NCBI GenBank assembly: GCA_016929395.1
Contig: JAFGIX010000032.1
Coordinates: 55,418 to 119,417 of the forward strand
DNA: 64,000 nucleotides
Source: Candidatus Zymogenus saltonus
GTDB lineage: Bacteria; Desulfobacterota; Zymogenia; Zymogenales; Zymogenaceae
Reading direction: 5' to 3'
The position numbers and the translations under genes were made by a program. The notes under the pieces were generated by a model. It worked only from the letters and a program-made list of their open reading frames with translations. It was not told the origin of the DNA and did no database searches. Below are positions 1 to 8,203 of this stretch, one piece after another (within the stretch, counting starts at the first letter, position 1; the number at the start of each line of letters is the position of its first letter).

Positions 1-188
1 TTCAAAATGGCCTTCAGGATTTTTCCTGAATCTATATTGACAAAATTACTCATATATTATACTCAACCAATCGACTTAGTAAGTCCACAAACCTAAAAAA
101 CCATCCTAATCAACCAATTAGATCAACCAAGCAATCCACCAAAACAATCCACCCACCCTCCATCTAAAATATCCCGGTGACCCCCGCC

Positions 189-605
189 TCAATATCTGCC
201 GGAGAAATAGTCCCTCAATATATCCGCGTGGTCGAAGGCGATGGGGGAGGGTAAAGTGTTTTCGGTGAAGACGCCGATATTCTTTGCGTCGTCGGCGGCC
301 CTCGGCTCCCCCTTAGCCTGGGCGATAAAAACCATCGTGATAGAGTGGTGCCTCGGGTCCCTGTCGGGTAAAGAGTAGGCGTGAAACTGCCTCATAAGCT
401 CAACATCGAGGGAAGTTTCCTCCAGCGCCTCTCGAACCGCCGCGTCCTCAAGGGACTCCCCCCAGTCGACAAAGCCGCCAGGGAGCGCCCAGCCGTGGGG
501 GGGGTTTTTCCTCTCTATTAGGACGATCGCCCCTTCCCTCCCCTCAAGCTCGATGATAATATCGACCGTCGGAAAGGGATTTCGCCTTGTTTTCTCTCCG
601 GTCAT
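189..605 (-). CDS. Nudix hydrolase (ADP-ribose pyrophosphatase-like)
   Basis: A 138-residue protein with a Nudix box at about residues 44-66 (G-x5-E-x7-REALEE), the loop-helix-loop that binds Mg2+ and the diphosphate of nucleoside-diphosphate-X substrates. The usual Gly near the end of the box is Ser here. The preceding stretch '[13 protein letters not shown]' and the [11 protein letters not shown] helix resemble bacterial ADP-ribose or 8-oxo-dGTP hydrolases. Length is typical for a single-domain Nudix enzyme. The gene stands alone on the minus strand, divergent from the LysE exporter. The family is certain; the substrate cannot be read from the sequence. Confidence 0.9.
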   Translation of the reverse strand: MTGEKTRRNPFPTVDIIIELEGREGAIVLIERKNPPHGWALPGGFVDWGESLEDAAVREALEETSLDVELMRQFHAYSLPDRDPRHHSITMVFIAQAKGEPRAADDAKNIGVFTENTLPSPIAFDHADILRDYFSGRY

Positions 606-711
606 TTTTTAAGGCTCGCGGTTTCAAAGAAAAAAGATGGTAACACAATCGTATGAGGGTTGTCAAAGTTTTTTATCTCTTGACGGTCTCGTAGATAGAA
701 TGATATAGTCT

Positions 712-1389
712 ATGTCTATGCTTGAACATGTCGGAATATATGCGGGGATTTTCGTAACCTCCTTTATAGTCGCCCTCTCCGGGGCAATAATCCCCGGGCC
801 CCTCCTTACGGTCACGATAACCGAGAGCGCCAAGAAGGGGAGCTGGGTAGGTCCGCTCCTCATCGTCGGGCACGGAATACTGGAGCTCGTCGTCGTGATC
901 TTGATCCTGGTTGGCCTCGGGGAATTTTTCAAGGAGGACAAAATCCTGTCCGGAGTGGCCTTCATCGGAAGCGCCGTTCTCCTCTGGATGGGGATCGGCA
1001 TGATAAGGAGCGTAAAGACGATCACACTCATGGGAGAAGAGGAGAGGCTTAAGAATAGCAGTCTATCGAGGTTTCTGAAAAACCCAGTGCTGTCCGGGAT
1101 TGTCGTCAGCCTCGTGAATCCCTACTGGGTCATATGGTGGTTTACTATCGGCCTTGCGTATACTTTTATGTCGATGAAGTTTGGCGCCCTGGGCATCGTC
1201 ACCTTTTTCGTCGGACACATCCTCGCGGATTTTGCGTGGTACACCTTCATCTCGTCATCGGTAAGCTACGGGAAAAAGTTCTTTTCGGACAAGGTATACA
1301 GGGGGGTAGTCGGGGTGTGCGGCGTTTTGATGATGTTTTTTTCCGTCTACTTTTTCAAGGCGGGATTTGACTACCTGTTGAAGATATAA
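712..1389 (+). CDS. LysE family amino-acid exporter
   Basis: A 225-residue integral membrane protein with about six hydrophobic segments and the LysE/RhtB family start: an N-terminal helix followed by 'SGAIIPGPLLTVTI', whose PGP motif is typical of this exporter family. The family exports amino acids such as lysine, threonine or homoserine using the proton gradient. Two ATG codons lie close together (712 and 718), and neither has a strong ribosome site. The gene is followed after 21 bases by a phosphohexomutase gene on the same strand, so co-transcription is possible. The substrate is unknown. Confidence 0.85.
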   Translation: MSMLEHVGIYAGIFVTSFIVALSGAIIPGPLLTVTITESAKKGSWVGPLLIVGHGILELVVVILILVGLGEFFKEDKILSGVAFIGSAVLLWMGIGMIRSVKTITLMGEEERLKNSSLSRFLKNPVLSGIVVSLVNPYWVIWWFTIGLAYTFMSMKFGALGIVTFFVGHILADFAWYTFISSSVSYGKKFFSDKVYRGVVGVCGVLMMFFSVYFFKAGFDYLLKI

Positions 1390-1410
1390 GGATTTGCATA
1401 AGGATTTGAT

Positions 1411-2832
1411 ATGGCCATAAAATTCGGCACCTCCGGATGGAGGGGGGTAATCGCGGATGACTACACCGGCTTCAACGTAAGGTGCGTGGCCCAGGCGATC
1501 GCGGAATACGTGATCAGAGAAAAGGAGGAGAAGGAGGGACTGATCGTCGGTTACGACTCCCGCTTCCTGGGTGAAAGGTTCGCCGAGTATGCGGCCCGGG
1601 TGGTGGTCGGAAACGGAGTAAGAGTCCTTTTTTCAAGAGAGGCGGTGCCTACGCCCACAATAGCCTTTGGCATCGTATCCGGAAAGGCCGCCGGCGCAAT
1701 AAACATAACCGCAAGTCACAACCCCTACGACTACAACGGCATAAAGTACTCCCCGAAGTGGGGGGGGCCGGCCCTCCCCGAGACCACGAAATGGATCGAG
1801 GATCGGGCAAACGAGGTGGTGGGCACAGGCAAATTCAAGGAGATGGCCGAGGAGGAGGCGAGATCGAAAGGCCTCTGGACGGACGTCGACCTGAGGCCCG
1901 ATTACCTCGATGAGCTGAATCGAAAGATAGACTTCGCCGTGATAAAGAAGTGGGGGAAAAAAGTGGCCTACGACCCCCTCTTCGCCACGGGCAAAGGTTA
2001 CCTCGACCGGGCGCTTTCGGAAAACGGAATAGACACAGCCGTTATCCACAACGAGGTCGATCCCTACTTCGGGGGCGGGGGTCCCGATCCATCGGAGGAG
2101 AAGCTTAATGAGCTTTCCCGGCTGGTGAAAAACGACAAAAAAATCAGCCTGGGACTAGCCACCGACGGCGACGCCGACCGCTTCGGAATCCTCGATTTCG
2201 ACGGGACGTTCATAGAGCCGAACTACATCATCGCCCTCTTGTTGGACTACCTGATCAGAGTAAGAAAATTCGAGGGGGGGGTCGCGAGGACAGTCGCCAC
2301 GACCCACCTGATCGACGCCGTGTCCAAGTACCACGGCGTGAAATGCTACGAGACACCCGTGGGGTTCAAATACATCGGCGAGTATATCTCTGGGGGCGAG
2401 GTGGTCGGTGGGGGGGAGGAGAGCGCCGGCTTCTCGATCAAGGGCCACCTCCCGGAAAAGGACGGCATCCTGGCCTGCCTCTTGACCCTCGAGATGGTAG
2501 CCAGGGAGAATAAATCGATAAAGGAGCTCCTCGATGAGCTCTACAAAAGGGTTGGGACGTTCAAGACCCGTCGCGTAAACCTGATGTTGACCGAGGCCCT
2601 CGACCTAGCCTTCCCGGAAAAGATGAAGACAGACCCCAAAGATTTTGCCGATATAAAGATAAAAGAAAAAAATACCATCGACGGAACAAAATATATCCTG
2701 GAAGACGGCTCCTGGATACTCTTCAGGAAATCGGGAACAGAGCCGGTCGTTCGTATCTACGCCGAGGCAGAGGACGACAAGGAGCTCGAAAGGATAATCG
2801 AGTCAGGTAAAAAGTTCATCCTCGGGACTTAA
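1411..2832 (+). CDS. Phosphoglucomutase/phosphomannomutase family protein
   Basis: A 473-residue alpha-D-phosphohexomutase that interconverts hexose-1- and hexose-6-phosphates through a phosphoserine. All four signature loops are visible: the catalytic serine in TASHNP (Ser about 102), the Mg2+ loop DGDADRFG (about 252), the sugar-specificity loop GGGEESAGF, and the phosphate-binding C-terminal FRKSGTEPVVRIYAEA. Length and order fit the bacterial PGM/PMM family. The protein starts directly with 'KFGTSGWRG', normal for the family. Whether it prefers glucose, mannose or glucosamine cannot be decided from the motifs. It ends 15 bases before the TPR gene, probably in one transcript. Confidence 0.93.
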   Translation: MAIKFGTSGWRGVIADDYTGFNVRCVAQAIAEYVIREKEEKEGLIVGYDSRFLGERFAEYAARVVVGNGVRVLFSREAVPTPTIAFGIVSGKAAGAINITASHNPYDYNGIKYSPKWGGPALPETTKWIEDRANEVVGTGKFKEMAEEEARSKGLWTDVDLRPDYLDELNRKIDFAVIKKWGKKVAYDPLFATGKGYLDRALSENGIDTAVIHNEVDPYFGGGGPDPSEEKLNELSRLVKNDKKISLGLATDGDADRFGILDFDGTFIEPNYIIALLLDYLIRVRKFEGGVARTVATTHLIDAVSKYHGVKCYETPVGFKYIGEYISGGEVVGGGEESAGFSIKGHLPEKDGILACLLTLEMVARENKSIKELLDELYKRVGTFKTRRVNLMLTEALDLAFPEKMKTDPKDFADIKIKEKNTIDGTKYILEDGSWILFRKSGTEPVVRIYAEAEDDKELERIIESGKKFILGT

Positions 2833-2847
2833 AAAGGAGTTAAAAAA

Positions 2848-3876
2848 TTGAAAAAAATAAAGACCGTATTTATTGTAGCCGTACTTATTTCCATTCCGAT
2901 TTTGCTGTTTGGAAAGGATGATAGGGCGGTGACGGGTGAGGACACGCCCAAGATGCGAGAAGCCTACGAGATGTACGTCCTTGGGGAGGGAAATCCCGCT
3001 TTCGCCATGAACAACGAGGCAAATTTCTATCTCATAAAGGGGGACACAGAAAACGCGATTCTGAAATACCTCGAGGCGCTGAAGGTCTCCCCGGGAAACG
3101 TCCTCATCTCCAACAACCTCTCATGGGCTTATATTGTGGCGGGTAAGTACGAGAGGGCGAAAAAGCTTCTGGAGAAGACGATAGTTGTCGCCAAAGAGGG
3201 CGCTTCGACGAACTTCTACCTCGGGGTGGTCAACCTGAAGCTCGGAAATATCAATGACGCAAAAAAATACCTTGAAAAAGCCGTCGAGCTCGATTCCAAT
3301 CACCCATACTCTCACTACTACCTCGCTAAAACTTACGAGGCCGAGGGATTTATCCAAAAAGCGGTCCTCGAGGCGGAGACGGCCGCATACATCCTCGGAG
3401 ATGTGTGGAATCCGGAAGTGGCGCTCTATCTCGGCAATCTCTACGGGCAGGCGGGGATGTTCCAGAAGGCCATACTCCAGTATACAAAGCTGGTCGACGA
3501 GCCGGAGTATGCCTTTGAGGCCTACTACGGTCTAGGCGTCTCGTACGGCCACTTCAACGACTTTGATAGATCGGAGAAAAACTTCCTGAAAGCCAAAGAG
3601 TTCGACAAAAAAGACCCCAGGGTCTACTTCGGACTTGGAAAGATCTACTCCACCAAAGAGGATGAATTAGGAAAAGCCCTGAAAAACGCCGAAAAGGCGT
3701 TGAGCTTGGACGAAAAAAATCCGAGATACTTCCACCTGATAGGCTGGATATACTATAAAATGGGCGAGTATGAAGACGCCCTGAAACACTTCAGGCTGGC
3801 CCAGAAGTACGATCCCGAAAACAAGGAGTATGGACGACAGATCAGGACCCTTGAGCGGGCACTAAATGAAAAATGA
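2848..3876 (+). CDS. Secreted tetratricopeptide-repeat protein
   Basis: A 342-residue protein with an N-terminal hydrophobic segment (about residues 4-22) that looks like a signal peptide or membrane anchor, followed by seven or so TPR units with the usual W/L-G-Y-A-A-P spacing (for example 'YYKMGEYEDALKHFRLAQK' near the C-terminus). The start is TTG, supported by a strong AAGGAG eight bases upstream. TPR proteins are scaffolds for protein contacts; no partner is shown here. It is probably the last gene of the transcript beginning at the LysE or mutase gene. Confidence 0.85.
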   Translation: MKKIKTVFIVAVLISIPILLFGKDDRAVTGEDTPKMREAYEMYVLGEGNPAFAMNNEANFYLIKGDTENAILKYLEALKVSPGNVLISNNLSWAYIVAGKYERAKKLLEKTIVVAKEGASTNFYLGVVNLKLGNINDAKKYLEKAVELDSNHPYSHYYLAKTYEAEGFIQKAVLEAETAAYILGDVWNPEVALYLGNLYGQAGMFQKAILQYTKLVDEPEYAFEAYYGLGVSYGHFNDFDRSEKNFLKAKEFDKKDPRVYFGLGKIYSTKEDELGKALKNAEKALSLDEKNPRYFHLIGWIYYKMGEYEDALKHFRLAQKYDPENKEYGRQIRTLERALNEK

Positions 3877-3898
3877 CAAATTTTAACAACATATCTGC

Positions 3899-3927
3899 TT
3901 GACAAAAAAACTTTTTTTTGATAAATT
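3899..3927 (+). promoter_or_regulatory. Sigma70-type promoter for the tRNA cluster
   Basis: TTGACA, a 17-base spacer and TAAATT. The -10 box ends 24 bases before the first base of tRNA-Gly, the distance expected for a stable-RNA promoter. Confidence 0.75.
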
Positions 3928-3951
3928 CTTAACCTTCATTGCACAGATCGA

Positions 3952-4026
3952 GCGGGAATAGCTCAGTGGTAGAGCATCGCCTTGCCAAGGCGAGGGTCGC
4001 GAGTTCAAATCTCGTTTCCCGCTCCA
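3952..4026 (+). tRNA. tRNA-Gly (GCC)
   Basis: Full cloverleaf of 75 bases with a 7-bp acceptor stem (GCGGGAA/TTCCCGC), anticodon loop TTGCCAA giving anticodon GCC, T-loop TTCAAAT, and an encoded CCA end. First gene of the tRNA cluster, ten bases before tRNA-Cys. Confidence 0.97.
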
Positions 4027-4036
4027 TTAAATATCG

Positions 4037-4111
4037 GGCGGCATAGCCAAGTGGCTAAGGCAGAGGTCTGCAAAACCTTTATCCCCGGTTCGAGTCCGGG
4101 TGCCGCCTCCA
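4037..4111 (+). tRNA. tRNA-Cys (GCA)
   Basis: 75-base cloverleaf with acceptor stem GGCGGCA/TGCCGCC, anticodon loop CTGCAAA (anticodon GCA), T-loop TTCGAGT and encoded CCA. It is probably cut from the same precursor as tRNA-Gly. Confidence 0.97.
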
Positions 4112-4119
4112 ACTTGGGG

Positions 4120-4256
4120 GGTCGGGAATGTTTGTGGGTCGGGAATGTTTGGGTGGCTGGGAATGTTTAGATGGTCGGGAGTATTTGGAGGGTCGGGAGT
4201 ATTTGGAGGGTCGGGAATGTTTGTGGGTCGGGAGTATTTGGGGGGGGGTCGGGCGC
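4120..4256 (+). repeat. Degenerate GGTCGGGA minisatellite
   Basis: About eight tandem units of 16-19 bases built on GGTCGGGA followed by ATGTTTG or GTATTTG. The units vary mainly between the AATG and AGTA forms. The array fills the gap between tRNA-Cys and tRNA-Leu and has no coding character. Confidence 0.8.
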
Positions 4257-4332
4257 TTTTTTTTGAGGTGTTCAGGCAGGCAACGCTTTTAGGAGATTTC
4301 AATTAAAAGATAGATAAAAAAATTGCCAAAAA

Positions 4333-4419
4333 GCCTGGGTGGCGGAATTGGTAGACGCAAGGGACTTAAAATCCCTCGGGGTTATCCCCGTGCCGGTTCG
4401 ATTCCGGCCCCAGGCACCA
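4333..4419 (+). tRNA. tRNA-Leu (UAA)
   Basis: 87-base class II tRNA with a long variable arm, acceptor stem GCCTGGG/CCCAGGC, anticodon loop CTTAAAA (anticodon UAA), T-loop TTCGATT and encoded CCA. Confidence 0.97.
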
Positions 4420-4544
4420 GGAATATAAAGAGTATTGATAATAACTGGGATTTCACGATTTGGTGGAATCCTTTTTTTATTCATATATTTTTTCACCTGC
4501 CCTTTATCTATGTAACACGAAAAGGCTGTCAGCTTCCCCCCGAA

Positions 4545-4577
4545 AAAAATAAACCCGATCCAGATTTGGATCGGGTT
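4545..4577 (-). terminator. Rho-independent terminator
   Basis: A perfect 10-bp stem, AACCCGATCC with GGATCGGGTT, and a 6-base loop. Read on the minus strand it is followed by a T-rich tail, so it most likely ends the small lipoprotein transcript. It may also slow read-through from the tRNA side. Confidence 0.8.
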
Positions 4578-4651
4578 CATTAGCCCAATTAAGGACTTCT
4601 TCAACCTATCAGATTATATTATCCAATGATAATATAAAAACCGCGTTTTTG

Positions 4652-4852
4652 CTATTCAGCTTCGGTCTCTGTTTCGGTCTCTGCGGGGGGCGTTGCTTCC
4701 TCTGACGGCGTGACTTCCTCTGAAGGCGTCGTCTCTTCGGTCACTGCCTCGTCCGTAGGCTCGGTGACTTCCTCAGAAGCCTTGCAGCCCGTGAACATAA
4801 GCAGAGAAGCGATGGAAAAGAGGATCAGCAAAAACATTGAAATCTTTTTCAT
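4652..4852 (-). CDS. Small acidic lipoprotein
   Basis: A 66-residue protein starting MKKISMFLL, with a hydrophobic signal sequence and a lipobox ending FTGC, so it should be lipid-anchored after cleavage at Cys. The mature part is almost only Glu, Thr, Pro, Ser and Ala in short repeats (for example 'EEVTPSEEATPP'). The ATG at 4852 is chosen because GGAG lies seven bases upstream and the signal peptide begins there; the open frame extends further 5' without a signal. No function is recognised. The low-complexity acidic tail suggests a flexible surface or periplasmic chain. Confidence 0.7.
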   Translation of the reverse strand: MKKISMFLLILFSIASLLMFTGCKASEEVTEPTDEAVTEETTPSEEVTPSEEATPPAETETETEAE

Positions 4853-5118
4853 TTTCGTCTCCATAAAAGTTAAACAACATTTTTCGTATGCTTTACCAGC
4901 ACGAAATTGTATAATGCTAACACTATTTGTATAACATATCAAGAAAAATCTTACATTTAGCATGTTAAAAATCATTTTTTTTTTACTTAAGGACTAAAAT
5001 AATAGCGGGAATTATCGCTCTAACCACTGAAGGCAATTTGTACGGTCGGTTCCATTGATTTCAATTTGAGACTGGACCACTTTTTGAAATGTTATGTAAA
5101 AAAAAATGATTATTTGTC

Positions 5119-5146
5119 TTGAAACAAAGACAAAACATGATAAAAT
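5119..5146 (+). promoter_or_regulatory. Candidate promoter of tadA
   Basis: TTGAAA, a 16-base spacer and TAAAAT. Transcription would begin close to 5153, exactly where the first ATG of the tadA frame lies. That favours the later GTG at 5198 as start, or a leaderless message. Confidence 0.45.
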
Positions 5147-5197
5147 AACCCGATGTTGACCTTTAAGAGGGAGTGTAAGGGGAATCCCGTAAGCAGA

Positions 5198-5701
5198 GTG
5201 TCGGATCACGAGTATTTTATGGGGATCGCCCTCGATGAGGCAAGGGAAGCCCTGAAAAGCGGTGAGGTCCCGGTTGGAGCCGTGGTGGTTTATAACGGCG
5301 CCGTTGTCGGGAGGGGGAGAAACAGCGTGATGTGCATAAGTTGGGCTGATGGGGGGGGAGGGGAGGGGGTGGATATGAGGGGCGGCGACCCAACCGCCCA
5401 CGCGGAGATAGTGGCGATTAGGGATGCCGTTTCGAGGATCGGCGGAAAAAACAATTACCGACTTGAGGGCGCGGAACTGTATGTGACAATCGAGCCCTGC
5501 ATCATGTGCGCCGGGGCGATTATTCAGGCGAGGCTGAAAAAACTGATATACGGGGCGCCTGACATCAAGGCCGGGGCGGTGGATTCCCTCTATAAGATAT
5601 TGGGGGACGAAAGACTAAACCATCGGGTCGAAGTGACGGGGGGAATTCTGGAGGAAGAGGCGCGGAGACTGATACAGGATTTTTTTAAAGAGAGGCGGTA
5701 G
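5198..5701 (+). CDS. tadA: tRNA-specific adenosine deaminase
   Basis: A zinc-dependent deaminase that makes inosine at the wobble base of tRNA-Arg(ACG). The two signature sites are present: HAEI (catalytic Glu and zinc His) and PCIMCAGAI (two zinc Cys). The GTG start gives 'MSDHEYFMGIALDEA', matching the normal N-terminus; an ATG at 5153 would add 15 residues but lies at the predicted transcription start. Between 'GRGRNSV' and 'DPTAHAEI' there is an extra glycine-rich stretch of about 18 residues not usual in the family. The position ahead of tRNA-Ser, ffs, dnaX, ybaB and recR is a widely conserved gene order. Confidence 0.93.
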   Translation: MSDHEYFMGIALDEAREALKSGEVPVGAVVVYNGAVVGRGRNSVMCISWADGGGGEGVDMRGGDPTAHAEIVAIRDAVSRIGGKNNYRLEGAELYVTIEPCIMCAGAIIQARLKKLIYGAPDIKAGAVDSLYKILGDERLNHRVEVTGGILEEEARRLIQDFFKERR

Positions 5702-5770
5702 CCAAGGAAAAGGGAGCGGAATAAAAGCGATATAACGCTATTTGTATATTTTGGTGTAAGAAGTAAGAGG

Positions 5771-5864
5771 GGAGAGGTACCGAAGTGGTCGTAACGGGAC
5801 CGACTCGAAATCGGTTTGGGGGTTAACAGCTCCCACGTGGGTTCGAATCCCACCCTCTCCGCCA
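5771..5864 (+). tRNA. tRNA-Ser (CGA)
   Basis: 94-base class II tRNA with acceptor stem GGAGAGG/CCTCTCC, anticodon loop CTCGAAA (anticodon CGA), a long variable arm, T-loop TTCGAAT and encoded CCA. Confidence 0.96.
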
Positions 5865-5927
5865 ACTATTAATAAAGGCTGTGAGAATAGGGGGAAAAGA
5901 CCAGGCCCGGATGAAAAAATATTATGC

Positions 5928-6018
5928 GGAGAGGTGGCCGAGCGGCTGAAGGTGCGCGACTGGAAATCGCGTGTACGTTAATAGCGTACCGTGGGTTCGA
6001 ACCCCACCCTCTCCGCCA
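5928..6018 (+). tRNA. tRNA-Ser (GGA)
   Basis: 91-base class II tRNA sharing its acceptor stem with the preceding tRNA-Ser. Anticodon loop CTGGAAA (anticodon GGA), a long variable arm with a GTACG/CGTAC stem, and encoded CCA. Confidence 0.96.
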
Positions 6019-6092
6019 TTTCAATTTCCAGGGCGGGGGGTTGTCGAGAATATCCATTTTATCAAATATCTTTAGTTAGATGAGCGGATATC

Positions 6093-6200
6093 TGTGATAG
6101 CCGGGTCCTGTGCAATAGATGCTCCCGAACCCCGTCAGGTCCGGAAGGAAGCAGCGGTAGGGACCCTCTCTATGTGCCGCAGGTTAACCTGGCTATCACA
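6093..6200 (+). ncRNA. ffs: Signal recognition particle 4.5S RNA
   Basis: A 108-base hairpin RNA carrying the SRP domain IV signature GTCAGGTCCGGAAGGAAGCA, the Ffh-binding internal loop and GGAA tetraloop region. The ends pair perfectly (TGTGATAGCC with GGCTATCACA), and pairing continues outward through CGGATAT/ATATCCG. It is the short bacterial form without an Alu domain. It lies in the tadA-ffs-dnaX synteny block. Confidence 0.97.
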
Positions 6201-6292
6201 AATATCCGTTACTTAAAAAGGCTTGAAAATATATAATAATATGAAATGGAGATATTTATTTAAATTAATAAAAATAGATAATTAACAAAAAA

Positions 6293-7384
6293 ATGAAAAG
6301 AAGTTTTGATATAGATAGAAATATGGCTACTCAACAACCTCTTTTTGAAGACGCATTTGTAAGGTTTCCATCAACACGTTATCAAGGGAGTAAAGCGAAA
6401 ATCGTTGAATGGATAATTGAAAATATTAGAGAATTTGAGTTTTCTAATTGTCTTGATGCGTTTGGAGGTACTGGTGTAGTTGGATACCATTTAAAGAAGG
6501 AAGGAAAATGTGTAACATATAATGATTTGCTGAAATTTAACTATTATTTTGGTTTATCGCTAATAGAGAATAACGAAACTATTTTAGAAAAAAATGAAAT
6601 AGATTTTATTCTTTCTTATCATCCGCAAAGAAAATATCCTACTTTTGTGCAAGACAACTTCTCTGATATATATTTCAATGACGAAGAAAATGTGTGGATA
6701 GATAAAATAATTGCCAATCTAAAAGAATTTGAAGATCCTTATAAATTTGCAACCGGTTTTTTTGCATTATGCCAAGCTTGTATTATAAAAAGACCATATA
6801 ATCTGTTTCATAGAAAAAATCTTTATATACGTAATTCAGAAGTTGAGAGATCTTTCGGCAATAAAACAACATGGGATAAGCCTTTTGATTTCTGGTTTGT
6901 CAATTTTGTAAATGAAGCCAACAAAGCAGTTTTTGACAATGGAAAGAATAATAAATCATTAAATCTTAATATATTAGAAGTCCCGACAGATTTCGATCTT
7001 GTATATATAGATACACCTTATATATCAAAACGTGGTGTCGCGGTAGATTATTATGGATTCTATCATTTTTTAGAGGGTCTTACGATATATGATAGTTGGG
7101 GGAAGAACATTGATTATAAATCAAAACATAGACGTTTAAAAATGAGGCCAAATGAATGGACTAATCGAAAAGAAATATATAGTGCTTTTGATAATTTATT
7201 TTATAGGTTTAAGGATAGCATTTTAGTGGTTTCTTATAGAAGTGACGGTATACCTTCAGAGAATGAATTAGAAACTATTATGAAGAAATATAAAAGAAAT
7301 GTAAGAATAGAACGCTTTGGTAATTATAAATATGTCTTGTCAAAAAATGAAAAATCACAAGAGATTTTATTAATTGGTTTTTAA
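6293..7384 (+). CDS. Type II DNA adenine-N6 methyltransferase (D12 class)
   Basis: A 363-residue D12-class (Dam-like alpha group) methyltransferase. The SAM-binding motif DAFGGTG is at about residue 55, after an N-terminal 'RYQGSKAKIVEWI'. The catalytic motif is DTPY at 240-243, followed by 'DYYGFYHFLEGL'. The common motif IV is DPPY; the Thr form with the FYHFLEGL continuation appears to be a subgroup feature, as far as I recall. The target-recognition region lies between the motifs. It would protect the recognition site of the endonuclease encoded immediately downstream, predicted here as GATATC. Base composition is much more AT-rich than the flanking ffs and dnaX. No clear ribosome site is seen. 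Confidence 0.88.
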   Translation: MKRSFDIDRNMATQQPLFEDAFVRFPSTRYQGSKAKIVEWIIENIREFEFSNCLDAFGGTGVVGYHLKKEGKCVTYNDLLKFNYYFGLSLIENNETILEKNEIDFILSYHPQRKYPTFVQDNFSDIYFNDEENVWIDKIIANLKEFEDPYKFATGFFALCQACIIKRPYNLFHRKNLYIRNSEVERSFGNKTTWDKPFDFWFVNFVNEANKAVFDNGKNNKSLNLNILEVPTDFDLVYIDTPYISKRGVAVDYYGFYHFLEGLTIYDSWGKNIDYKSKHRRLKMRPNEWTNRKEIYSAFDNLFYRFKDSILVVSYRSDGIPSENELETIMKKYKRNVRIERFGNYKYVLSKNEKSQEILLIGF

Positions 7385-7397
7385 TTATGGTGTTTTT

Positions 7398-8180
7398 GTG
7401 AAAAGCGAAGAATTTAAAAAAATCATGGTTGAAAATTTTTCTGAATTTAAAAATAAAATTGCCACTAAAGATGGAGATTGGATTATTAAAGGATTTATCG
7501 ATGTATATCGAAATATTTATACAGTATCATTGGATACTAAAGTTCTGTCAAAAATTATTGAAATAATACTATTACCTATTATTTCCAGTTTTGCAAAAAG
7601 AAACAATTTTGAAATAATATTTACTGAACATCAAAACCATTATCCAGATATAACATTCTTATCAAATGAAGGTGAAAAGTATGCGATTGATTTAAAGAGT
7701 ACATATAGAATAAGCAATCAATTAGTGAATGGATTTACTCTTGGTGCTTTTACAGGATACTTTCGTCATAGGAATTCTAAAAAGAATATTGTTTTTCCTT
7801 ATAATGATTATAGTGAACATTTTGTATTGGGGATTGTATACGAAAGAATAGAAGAAATAGTGAATGAAGAAATGACGTATAAGTTAGAAGATATAGAAAA
7901 TATCTTGTCCGTAATTAGAAATTTCACTTTTCTTTTTCAAGAGAAATGGAAAATAGCGTCAGATCACCCTGGAAGTGGCAATACAAAAAACATTGGTTCG
8001 GTTAAAGAAATAGAAATTCTAAAAGAGGGGAAAAGCCCATTTGTTAAATACGGGAAAAGGACATTTGATGATTATTGGATGAACTATTTAACTAAAGATA
8101 TGGCAAGGGCAATAGATTCTGATATTCCATATAGAAACTTAAATGAATATCTTAAGTGGAGGAATTTTCAAATTACATGA
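7398..8180 (+). CDS. EcoRV-family type II restriction endonuclease
   Basis: Recognisable EcoRV homologue. It has 'DTKVLSKI', then 'HQNHYPDITF' and 'AIDLKSTY', corresponding to the EcoRV active-site residues D74, D90 and K92 (D84, D98 and K100 when counted from the GTG at 7398). The recognition loop GSGNTKNIGS is nearly identical to the EcoRV loop that reads GATATC, and 'EKW', 'DYW' and 'EYLKW' further down also agree. The start is uncertain: TTG 7374, GTG 7398 or ATG 7425. ATG 7425 gives the length most like EcoRV. The reading frame overlaps or abuts the methyltransferase stop at 7384. Predicted role: blunt cleavage of unmethylated GATATC, as defence against foreign DNA. AT-rich and probably acquired. 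Confidence 0.9.
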   Translation: MKSEEFKKIMVENFSEFKNKIATKDGDWIIKGFIDVYRNIYTVSLDTKVLSKIIEIILLPIISSFAKRNNFEIIFTEHQNHYPDITFLSNEGEKYAIDLKSTYRISNQLVNGFTLGAFTGYFRHRNSKKNIVFPYNDYSEHFVLGIVYERIEEIVNEEMTYKLEDIENILSVIRNFTFLFQEKWKIASDHPGSGNTKNIGSVKEIEILKEGKSPFVKYGKRTFDDYWMNYLTKDMARAIDSDIPYRNLNEYLKWRNFQIT

Positions 8181-8203
8181 ACGGTGATAGTAAAAAATAA
8201 AGA

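Noticed and set aside
3982..4306. Open frames across the tRNA cluster
   Set aside because: They are translations of tRNA genes and the minisatellite.
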